DNA of 64,000 nucleotides from Mucidula mucida (lineage: Eukaryota; Basidiomycota; Agaricomycetes; Agaricales; Physalacriaceae): the NCBI GenBank assembly GCA_015501055.1, contig JADNYV010000054.1:1-64000 (forward strand). Direction: 5' to 3'. Positions within the stretch are counted from its first letter, which is position 1. Each line of letters starts with the position of its first letter. Below, piece by piece: positions 55,079 through 64,000 of this stretch. Under the pieces are notes generated by a model. It searched no databases, was not told where the DNA came from, and saw nothing but the letters and a program-made list of their open reading frames with translations. A program made the translations under genes and the position numbers.

Positions 55079-57478
55079 TTATTCAACTCTTACTTTGCCC
55101 CAATGAAAGTTGCTGTTTTCATCACAAACTCGCTTGAAACGTCTATAAAGCGCCGCAATAGCAGTCTTCCACTTCTCAGCATCAACGTGATCCTCGGCGC
55201 GGTCATACGTCAAAAAACCTTTACTATCATCAGCATCGCAAGTACAGTGTCAAAACTCCGACGTACCATTAACCTCTCCTTCCACATCGGTCGTCTGAGT
55301 GTACACCGCTCCGTTACAACTGAACATCTCTGTCTGCTCGCGCAGCTCCTCGATTACCCTTAACGCACGATAGTTCCATATTTCTAGATCTGCATCAATT
55401 TCATATGTCTGGTCAATAGCCGCGATCGCCACATCGTCATTCCACAAGTGCTCGCTGCCCAAAACTTCAGCATCGCGCGCGCCTTGTGTGAAGGCAAGAC
55501 AACTCACATGGTCGTGTTAACCCCAACACCTCCAAATTCGCCTTGGAAACCAATACGGTCGCCGTGAAATGGGAGCGAGGACAGAGAGTTAAACGGCGCG
55601 CCACATTGCGGACTACTGTAGTGGTGGTTGTCGTGAAAGTCGCCAACGCTTGCGTTGAGGAGGGCTTGACCGTAATCATGCCACCCCGAGACAGCATTGA
55701 TGAGCTGGTGTCCTCCAACCCACTCCGCCACGCGCGGTGCAAGGTATATTTCTGGTCCGGTGGGAAGCTGACCCCACCCCTCTGTAATTGCAATATGATG
55801 AGCCTTGTGAAAAGGCAGAGACGGGCTTGTGCATACCATTATAGATCACGAAGGACGTGATAGCCGGGAAACCCATATGCGACTTGAATAGCACCTCGAG
55901 TTGCCGTTCAAACTCTGCCTGCTGTGCCTCGTTAGGGTCGACGTTATTAGGAAGCGCGGGCATATCCTGCATAACGAGCATTCCAATACTCGCGGCAGCT
56001 AGTAGTACAGATCTGGTTCCATCTTGATGTGCTTGCGACTACATGCGAATGATAAGTTTACGTGTAGAACTATGTTAGGCGACGTACATGAAGTTCATGC
56101 CCAGATTTTTCAAATACTGGATGTCAAAGATCATTGCGTCATACGATGGCGGCTGTCAATAAAAGGGTAAGCTCGACGTTGCGCTCTAGACAAACGATAC
56201 TCACCGAGTGAAGCCCATCCGGCCAATATCCTTGATCCAATGGCCCAAACTGATATATGGGCTCTCCGTTGAGCAAAAAGCGCTGTACTCCGTTAACCTC
56301 CTTTCGCTCCACCGTCCGAAACGCGGTATATGAGTACGCAACGTCGTTTCCTACAGTAACGGACACATTGTACACCACCGGTGTATCCGGGCTCCACGTC
56401 TGCGGTGCTGGCTCGACAACAACGGAGAACGGCGCGTTCGTCGTGCCGTTTGTCGAAAACACGATTTGAGACGCGTCGCCGGGGTCCAAGAATGCAATCT
56501 GCGCACTGGTAGAGGATGTGTTTGATGTGGTGGTTATAGTCGCGTTGACGGTGCCGTCTGCTGCTGCAAAGAGTAGGATGTCGGTTATGTGATCAGAGCT
56601 CGGCACGGCTTCAAGGGATACGGTTTGCCATATTCCAGAGCACGGCTGAGGGGTTGACGGGTTAGTAGAGGAAAATGTAACACGGAGCAGTCTTGTAGCA
56701 TACCGTGTAGAATATGTGCGACGGCACAGTGCGCTGCTTGCCGACCGGGATGACCTCTCCCGCACTGTCGGTGGGGTCATATACGAACAAAATGAGTTCG
56801 TTCGACGCGCTTTTGTCGATATACGACGTGACGTCAAACGAAAACTTGTCAAAGCCGCCTGTGTGCGTGCCGACTTGTTTCCCGTTGACAAACACTGTCG
56901 TCTCGTAATCGACAGCTGCAAAGTGAAGCACAACATCATTGTCTCCAAAGGAAGAAGGGACATCAAAGGTGGTGCGATACCTGAACATAGAATGACATCA
57001 GCCAGCCGAAGCAGAAGGTCGACGCCAGTACACGCACCAACTAAAGGCGGACTGCAGCGCAATACCCGAAAGGCCGCTCCTACCAAGCAAGTCAGTAATG
57101 AACACGCCCTTCCCAGAATAAACAAACCCACTCAATACAAAATGGCACCAGTATCCTTTGCCCCAACGTCGTCCCAACCGGAACGTCCTGTACATCGTCC
57201 TTCGACGCCGCGCGCTCAAACTCCCATACACCATTCAGTGACACCCAGTTGTCGCGCCTCAGTCCCGGGCGCGGGTGCTCGGGCCACACATTCTCGGGAT
57301 CGGCAGCCACCGCGTCCGTCCACGGCGTCTTCAACTTGGGCTCAACGAGCGCGTAAACCGCGTCCTCTGGCGAATCGTACGTCGGACGCACATCAGTGAG
57401 CCCGCCGTTCTTTGGCAGTTGCGCATGGGAACAAGTGAGAAGCGCGAGTGTTACTGCTAGTGCTGCGAACCCAACCAT
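55079..57478 (-). CDS. Secreted glycoside hydrolase family 2 enzyme
   Basis: A signal peptide MVGFAALAVTLALLTCSHAQ starts at 57478. GH2 layout follows: jelly-roll sugar-binding domain ([77 protein letters not shown]), an Ig-like domain with many Asn-Thr/Ser sites, and the TIM barrel (RFLLNGEPIYQFGPLDQGYW, MNFMRKHIKMEPDLYYY). The acid/base motif NEGWGQLP is restored across an intron near 55800-55840, and GFQGEFGGVG carries the probable nucleophile Glu. About ten small introns keep phase to TAA at 55081-55079. GH2 covers beta-galactosidase, beta-mannosidase and beta-glucuronidase; this lineage is closest to bacterial-type beta-galactosidase/glucuronidase relatives, so the substrate is open. Likely extracellular plant-polymer degradation. 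Confidence 0.85.
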
Positions 57479-57947
57479 TGCGTGCTGTAGCTCTTTCCCT
57501 GATATTATATATCCTAGAGAGAGTCTGGAAACTGCGAGATGATGTTTCAGCTACTGCCCCGCGCATGGAGAGCCCGCTCAAGTGATCAGTAAGAGTGGGA
57601 TCATGGGGTGGTGCAAGGGTGGGCCAAGCCGGGTGATGCACAAGATGGGGGTATTGGATGGTTCAGCAATGTGTAAGAACGTTCTGAAAGAAGCTGTTGA
57701 GGTCAGTGTTCGTCAACTGATGATGTTCTTGTTCAAGAATCAAGAGGTATCCGTCGGGAAGGGTACATATCACGTGGCTATATTCCTGACTCGTCGTTGT
57801 CGCGAGTATTACGATCTACCAGACCCATGATAGTGCTCTTCCAACATTGCATCTGTTCTTCAGTGCGACAATGGAAGGTAAAGAAGGATCTTTCTGAGAT
57901 TCCAGTTTCCCATAATATCTTCAGTGGCCATGTAGGTCTGGGAGCGG
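57479..57947 (+). other. Intergenic, promoter of GH2 gene
   Basis: No coding signal. I searched this stretch on the minus strand for the missing C-terminal PH half and PB1 domain of the adjacent RhoGEF and did not see them in any frame. Confidence 0.45.
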
Positions 57948-59107
57948 CTACAGCAAAGTCAACGACAGAACAAACAGACTAAGAAGAAGATAGAATGAAC
58001 CTGAGTTAGATCCTGTCGTTGGTGGCAGCGATACGACCTCGGTGACTCCCGACAATAAGATTCTCCCTTTCAACAAGAGCGTCGGTTCATTCCGCTGCGA
58101 GAAACCCAAAGACAGCAATTTTGGACCATTGAGCGTCCCATCGTGTCCTGAACTGCGGGCTTCCTTGCAGCATAGAATAATCTTTTCGAATACATATATC
58201 TGATACTCTCGTTCGACCTCTGTGCCCATCCTCGAGACCAAAAACACGTCAGATAGGAGCAGCTGACCCAAGCTCTCCGCGTTAAGGCCTTTCCAGTCAA
58301 CGACTTGAAGCTGCAAGCGTTTAGCGACTTGAGTGTTCTCATCTCGACGAAGAGCATCGTTGATGGCCTCTGCAACGCGTTGAGAAGCCTCCAATCCTGT
58401 TTTGAGGGACTGGAGGTGGGGATGATCGCTAGGCGCCGCTTTAATGAGGCACTGCAGCATTTTGAGGGAAGCTGAGAGGACCAGAAGGGATACACACATG
58501 AAGCAATAGAGGGTACTTGCAAACTCTTGATATTGGTCGAGGAATGAAGGACATGATTTCGTATTTCGCATCAATAAGGTGGTTGAACTTGAAGTCCTAG
58601 TAGCTTGCTTGAATAAGAGAAGACGAGAAGCACCTATTGCTACTTGCCATCAATGTTTCTTTATATTCTGCGAGAATCTCTGGAGCCATAGCATAGGTCT
58701 TTGTGTACGGTTGGTATAAAGATCTGAATTCAGTTTCCTTTGGAATTTGGGGCTAGGACACGGGTGCTTTGAATATTGCTTGAGCTCACCGTCTCTACAA
58801 AATGTCGTCCCCAGTCCTGTTCACACGGTAATGACAACAAGGTGGTGTCGAAGCGAGTGGATAGATCATGCTGGAACTGCATTAATTCCGCGATGTCGGG
58901 AAACAGCTGCTGAGCGAGGCTGGAATTGCTGCGAGAGAGAGTCGAGGCGTACTCCTGAAAAAGGGTCAGCGTTGTACAGAATCTCAGAATTGGGAGGCGT
59001 ACCGACTGAACCTCCAACTGTCGTACATAGTTTCGTTCAGTTCCCACTAGCTCCCGAACGACATTATGCCATTTGCTCTCCCACTTTGGAGGGCGAGGGT
59101 CGTCCAT
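57948..59107 (-). pseudogene. Partial Cdc24-like RhoGEF (DH plus half PH domain)
   Basis: Starts MDDPRPPKWESKWHNVVREL, then VGTERNYVRQLEVQ, EYASTLSRSN, LFPDIAELMQFQHDLSTRFD, CEQDWGRHFVET, YTKTYAMAPEILAEYKETL, IMSFIPRPISRVCKYPLLLH and CLIKAAPSDHPHLQSLKTGL. These are the DH (Dbl homology) domain of Cdc24, the exchange factor for Cdc42. The PH domain begins (VVDWKGLNAESLGQLLLSDV, YVFEKIILCCKEA, LLLKGRILLSGVTEVVSLPP) but ends after SGSFYL in a hydrophobic tail and a stop. The N-terminal CH domain and C-terminal PB1 of true Cdc24 are absent. The neighbouring gene ends only 322 bp upstream, leaving no room for the CH domain. Three or four introns are retained, so it is a genomic duplicate fragment, not a retrocopy. 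It could still encode a minimal RhoGEF. Confidence 0.7.
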
Positions 59108-59428
59108 GCCAATTAGCAAAGTATTTACAGAGTCTCAGGCTTGTTAATTGTGTTGGATAGAGACCAGAGGACCAGACCATCATTTTTTATCAAAAGGGCA
59201 CCTTAGAAGTTAGGGTACTTGAAAGGAAAGGAGCAGTGTGACGAGATAAGATGAAGATCGTAAGCGTGAGTAGGTAATCTGTTCGTTGTCAGACCTCAAG
59301 TGGAGAAAGGGTAGTCAATTGCGATACCTGGCGAACAACATTACGCGCATGAGTTAATTCAGAGGATAGTGCACAAAGCAATACAAAGCAATGCTACAAA
59401 GGTAAATAACGATAAGCAAGCAAGCGTC

Positions 59429-61359
59429 CTATAACGCGTCCTCGTCATCCCACCGAGATATCTTTCCCAGTGGGCGATAATAATATTGTTTGTATTTTTT
59501 GGTGACACTGCGTTTTGCCGGACGAGGCATTAAACTGCGTACAAGTGCAGCCCTGTCTTGGTCCTCGTCACGTTCCGGAACATAGAACCACTGTGCCTCC
59601 AAAGGTCGATCAGAGTCATCCTGTGAAGTAATCAGTCATCGGTTGGGCATATAGACGTCAAGAGATGCTCACCATGCCACTGCTTTCCACCTTGCCGAAT
59701 ATCCCGTTCTGACCATGTGCATCCTCCAACACGCGAGCGAATACAACAGTGCTCCAATCTCGTTGTAGGGCCGGTCGATTCGTCGTAACACTCTTGAATA
59801 GAGAGGAAGCAGAATGAGTCGAGGCCCTAGATGTCGCCATGGTCTCGATGATCATGCCGCAGATCTCTAGATCTTCCGGGCTCATAACGAGTTTAGGAAT
59901 TGGGGGTGGTGGCGCCTCTTCATTTTCCGAATCCGAGTCAGATGACGAAGATGAAAATGAGGGTTGTCTCCTACGGCGGCGTGGTGCAGGCTTTGGAGGC
60001 TGAGGTGCTGGCGCTGGTTTTCGTGTGCGCCGCTTCGGTGGTATAGCCGAGTTCTCGTCTGTGTCCTTAGATTTCCGCGAGTTGGACGTGGAAGGAGCTG
60101 TAGTCCGTGCCTTCTTCCTCGGTGGCGGTTCCTCTGAGTTCCTTCGTTTCGCATCGTTCTCTTTGACGGTGAGCACACTGCACTGGCTCTCAACCATTTG
60201 AACATCATCCCCATCAGCTTTAACGGTTATTGCCAACGGCTCGGGAACGCCTGCGACGCTTGCTCCGGAACTCGGAAGGGATTCGTCGATGTGCTTGTAC
60301 TCGGCGCTACATGTGATCGGTTCTGAGGATTCTGGGGAATCTATGGTTGCAGCTGCGATTGCAGGTGTTGAGACTGCATGTTCAATTTCCTGCGTGATAA
60401 CTAGATTAACTCGGGGGAAACATTACGATAAGGGGTATGGAGCTTACGGGTGGTGTCAAGTTCATACTGTCAACATCTGCATCATCCGATGGTAACGGGT
60501 TGATGGCAGGAGAAAGAGGCGTGAGGGCTAATGAAGACATCGAAGGGGAAACCGACATTGAAGCCGATAAAGGTGAACTCTCTGATACAGGCCCAAGATC
60601 AGGTGAAGCCGGAAGAGATTTGGGGGATAACGGTGGTGATGACGGTGGGAGGGAAGCGTACGGTCGGATATCCGGGGACGACATGGCCCCGCCGTCCGTC
60701 TGAAGTTCCGACTCGAGGTCAGCATCATAGGATGTCCCTCTTGATTCTGGAATGAAAGCCATTTCATAAGTGACGGGCTCTGAAGCAGTTCGTTTTGTGA
60801 GCGGCGCCACAGGGCGAGAAGTAGTTGGTTCGGAGTGTCGCTGACGGAATGCCGATGTTGATGGAGGCAATGGTTCCTTCCACCGGCCACGCTCGTCAGA
60901 CGTTTGGAATCTGGAGCTTAGACTGTCCAGGGCCTCTGCTTCATCGTCTTCATCATTCTCCTCCTCCTCGCTGTCCGTGTAAAACACAGAATCAAACAGG
61001 GCGGAGGATGGACCGTCTGGTTTATCCCATTCCACTTCTGAATATTCGACGTCCGACGAAGTGGAAGGTGCGAGGTCACCAAACATGGAACGAAAACTGG
61101 GTAATTTACAGGACGTCTTGGCCGGTTTAGTGTCCGTTAATGTAATCCGGGGAGGCCATCGCGAAGGGCGACAATATGAATCGAATTCGGCGTCACGGAG
61201 GTAAGGGCTGCTGGGAGCGATATGTGGTCTGGAATAGGTCGAGAAAAGTGGCGAGGTAGGCGGCGACGATGAGCAGGGAGGCGACGACGACGGGGATGAG
61301 TGTATATTGGAACCATAGGTGTACGACCATTTTCTGTGTTGAAGCTGGGACGAGGACAT
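59429..61359 (-). CDS. Uncharacterised Ser-rich, basic/acidic fungal protein
   Basis: Three exons give about 590 residues, starting MSSSQLQHRKWSYTYGSN at 61359. The first exon is strongly Ser/Pro-rich with conserved-looking PPRITLTDTKP, FRSMFGDLAPST and an acidic block DSEEEENDEDDEAEALD. An intron (GTAAGC at about 60448 to GCAG) leads to a nuclear-type region: RKKARTTA, KRRTRKPAP and PAPRRRRRQ followed by acidic SDSDSENEE. A folded C-terminal segment comes next: LEICGMIIETMATSRASTHS, WSTVVFARVLEDAHGQNGIF, GKVESSGM. After an intron (GTGAGC...CACAG near 59640) it reads RPLEAQWFYVPERDEDQDRA, KKYKQYYYRPLGKISRWDDE and TAG. The C-terminal block looks like a conserved domain I cannot name. Probably nuclear. 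Confidence 0.7.
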
Positions 61360-62466
61360 GATGATGGCGGTTGCGTTGATAGTGATTCAAGTCACATGCC
61401 ACTCCAAACTGTGCCAAATTACCGATCGATCACAATTTTAGGTTCACTGTCGGCCTCCATGAAACGCAAATTTGAGGCAAATATACCCTGCCTTCAGAGC
61501 AGACATAAACCTTGATACCATACGCGTAATCTCCCTAGAATTCGGACCATACGCCGAGACTAGAAGGAATCGTCGTCTTACAAATCTTTCCGGCGCCACG
61601 GTACTACGCGTGTATTCCCTTTCAGTACCCCAAGGACGTTTTGTGGGAAGAGTGCCCGATATTGGTTGATATGTACTCTTCCTCTCCCCATGCGGCATCT
61701 TTTGTCATCAGCCGGTTACTTTCAGAATGGCTATACGCTCACGGATAATTCACTATATCGCTATAGCCTGACGTGGCTAGCTTGATCCAACCGCGAACTT
61801 CTGGCAACTAGTAGATTGTAGACGATCTACTCATCGTACGCTATTGACTCATAAAGCAAGCATCTCAGGGCTAGATACCTCTCCAGAGTGTAGCCTGTGG
61901 AAGGCAAGAGAGCGACGCCACTACCAATGCCGTAATTGCCGCTAGCATGAATTAAGGTTTTTCAATCTCCGCTCCAATATCATATAAAAAACTTCGCGCC
62001 TCCGTCTTTCCTTCCTTCAAGTGTCCGACTCGACGACCGAAGCGTCAGCCTGCTCGCAGCAAGCGTTCACTCGTTTGTATGACGTTATACTCTCGTAGTC
62101 GAGGGAGCGAAGGCGTGCCCTTTGGGGTTGCGCTCACCAGAACGAGCAACGCCATCTAGCTCGCCTCGTGTTTTGAGACCACTCCGGTGTTGACTTGAGC
62201 ACGGGGTTTGATGTAGGATGGTGCGTGCGTCGTCATATTCCTGAATCCTGCCGTATGCTGCTATGTGGCTTTGACGGTCTGGTAAAACCATGATGAAAAC
62301 ATACTCTAGTCGTACTTCATGTAGTTTTCAAGTCTTGCACAACCATTGCCTCAGTTCCTGGACTACCGCGTCCGAAATAAGATCCGCCTCACATTCGACC
62401 GCGTTGGAAACCGAGTGTTAACCCGGCGACTCTCGGCTGAATTTGTTGCGCCACATGTCTTAAAAG
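61360..62466 (+). other. Intergenic, no gene seen
   Basis: About 1.1 kb with only short ORFs. Sequence around 61700-61790 is rich in CTATAG/TATAGC words (for example GGCTATACG, CGCTATAGCC), giving weak dyad symmetry but no clear element. No tRNA arms or transposon ends. Confidence 0.45.
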
Positions 62467-63758
62467 TCAAGTCCGACTCATGTGAAGTGGTGGAACGAAT
62501 AGATCGATACAATGGTGGAACGTGATACAATACATGGGGCATGTACTACTAATTAATGAAAATGAGAACATTGAAGATAGCGGCATGCTAAAGAGCAAAC
62601 AGGGACAGAAACTCCTTTCAGATGGTCGACTGCAACACGATGAGCAGCTTGAAGCAAAACAGACAGAGCAGCGAACTTTCATCTCAGACCACTGGATAAC
62701 GATCGACTTGACGCGCGCAACTATAATGCGCCTGCATGATTTACACTTTACACCGTCCTGTAGGGAAAGAAGCGCGGACTGGATGGTAGCAGTTGAGATG
62801 TCTGAGAAATCTACAGTCAAATTATGTACGCGTGTCGCTTGTAACGCAAACGTACTTGCATCTGCATCCCATAATAAGCAAGCCGCTGCCAAAACCCATG
62901 CTCGACACAATCTATCGTATGTCGAGTAATTACAGGATGCTGTCGGAGGGTGAGCTTCCAATCTCTCAGACAAAAGCTCCTTCAAAGCATCCTTCCGCGA
63001 AGAATGCAGGTGGAACAACCGGAGAAGGTACTTTGGCCGCACAAGGTCTGCCATCTCATCTGTGATACCTTCCAGACGAAAGTTGAGCAGATGCGGCGAG
63101 GCTGCGACGGCGAGTTCTTCTAGATCGAAACGCGATGCAAGCGCGTACACCTGAAATGGTGCGAGAGGCGTTTGGTACCGCACAGCCTCGTACAGACTGG
63201 CAGCAGGCCAGATGTACGCCTTGGGCTGCACGCCGTAGTGGGGAAAGAGGTTGATCGCACTGATAAGGGTATCGAGGGGATAGAAATCGGCGAGCTTGAT
63301 GCCATAGATGGTGGTGAAGATTACATTCAGAATCAGTCCCACCTCGGGAATGTGAATGGTGCCGTCTTGCGTGGCCTCCGGGAGTAAATCGGCAAAGTTG
63401 TTCTCCGATGAGCGGAGAAGGACGCCTCGATGAATATGGAAGAGGTGATTGTCAGAGGAGATTATCTTCAAGTCGGGACGCGAGAGACCAAACAGTAAAT
63501 TGGGGTGGAACGTGGCTGAAGGCGTGACGGTCGTCGATGGGGGGCACGAGGGGTCGTCCGGCTAGTAAACACTGGAGATTAAACATGTACAGAAGAGAAT
63601 TCTAGTATCCAGCTAACCGGAGGTGTGGGCATCTGCGTTGCAAGCTGGTTCTGGTTTGATTTCTTGTCCCACTCTTGGCCATGAGTAATATTCATTCCAC
63701 ATTCCTCGACATCGCTAACGTTTGTATAGGGCGACGGCGGCGGCAATGGGGCCGACAT
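62467..63758 (-). CDS. BTB/POZ domain protein (basidiomycete family)
   Basis: ATG at 63758 (MSAPLPPPSPYTNVSDVEE). An intron (GTTAGC...ACTAG) ends just before PDDPSCPPSTTVTPSATFHP. The BTB fold follows: LKIISSDNHLFHIHRGVLLR, SSENNFADLLPEATQD, IHIPEVGLILNVIFTTIYGI and a helical C-terminal half with PFQVYALASRFDLEELAVAA. This type forms very large families in mushrooms. The end is Cys-rich (CKSCRRIIVARVKSIVIQWS, MKVRCSVCFASSCSSCCS), which could chelate zinc. Family members usually have a final CxxC pair of this sort followed by a stop, so the last ~45 residues (to 62467) may be an artefact of a lost splice site or stop. Likely a substrate adaptor, but partner unknown. Confidence 0.75.
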
Positions 63759-64000
63759 CGTGTGGGCTTCTAGTCTGTTCGGCCCTGTGGCCACGCGATG
63801 CTAGTTGTGTCGCGACTCGGTAAAGTATCTGCAGCTTTCAGAATGTCTGCAGGTTCAGAGCTCTGAAAAGCAATGGGCGCATATCGGAGAGAAAGGCTTT
63901 CTTCGAAACGAGGCCTCATGAATGACCAATGCAGATTGAGATCGCTCACACGCAACAGGTGTGACGTACATGACGCATTTAACAAGCTTTCTAATTCCCA
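63759..64000 (-). other. 5' flank of BTB gene to window end
   Basis: No coding or RNA feature recognised in the last 242 bases. The Met-initiated extension MATGPNRLEAHT (63794) could be an alternative N-terminus of the BTB protein. Confidence 0.4.

Noticed and set aside
56716..57399. 227-residue plus-strand ORF
   Set aside because: Antisense shadow of the GH2 gene, whose minus-strand exons have conserved motifs and phased introns; the plus-strand translation is Arg/Thr/Pro-rich with no domain.
1..64000. CRISPR arrays, operons, ribosome binding sites, phage attachment sites
   Set aside because: The sequence is eukaryotic with spliceosomal introns; none of these applies and no spaced repeat array was seen.

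Overview
The window is nuclear DNA of a filamentous basidiomycete, most likely an Agaricomycete. Genes are dense and on both strands, and coding regions are cut by many 45-60 bp introns with GT-AG (occasionally GC-AG) borders. Diagnostic genes are a fungal adenylate cyclase (Galpha-binding, Ras-association, LRR, PP2C and cyclase parts), ATG22, PNS1, a nuclear-encoded complex I subunit NDUFS7, and basidiomycete-type BTB and low-complexity proteins. No species can be named from the sequence alone.

Layout. 1-4.5 kb: uncharacterised fungal genes, one with an RNase H1-N/viroplasmin-like domain and one from an expanded basidiomycete family. 5.2-14.1 kb: a rearranged block. A PTC1-like phosphatase gene (PP2C) is present as two direct copies (5188-6721 and 12565-14110). 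The first copy is joined, in frame and across a 4-bp microhomology, to a complete PNS1 choline-transporter-like gene. That PNS1 lies in a 5,245-bp arm (6718-11962) repeated in inverted orientation at 28139-33383. The arm's inner edge cuts a BZW/eIF5-mimic gene after its second exon. 14.9-28.1 kb, between the arms: a third PP2C paralogue, a BTB plus CAP-Gly gene, a SMAP/Age2-type ArfGAP, a PAS-kinase-like kinase, NDUFS7, and the 5' half of a large low-complexity protein. 28.1-33.4 kb: the parental right arm, with the 3' half of that gene and PNS1. 33.6-44 kb: ATG22, HYPK, a coiled-coil protein and adenylate cyclase. 45-57.5 kb: a DEAH helicase, two membrane proteins (one TMEM184/Ost-alpha), a short-chain dehydrogenase, a PTC7-like PP2C, an intron-containing tRNA-Arg(CCG) and a secreted GH2 glycosidase. 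57.9-64 kb: a Cdc24-like RhoGEF fragment, an unknown Ser-rich protein and a BTB protein.

Most genes are ordinary housekeeping or signalling genes with no operon-like logic. PP2C domains recur: three tandem PTC1-like genes, a PTC7-like gene and a PP2C domain inside adenylate cyclase. The most interesting feature is the segmental rearrangement, which predicts a novel PP2C-PNS1 fusion protein of about 835 residues.

Many otherwise conserved reading frames are broken by single missing bases, mostly in short homopolymers. This suggests residual indels from long-read sequencing, although real decay cannot be excluded. Exon borders given here were derived by eye from splice motifs and frame continuity.
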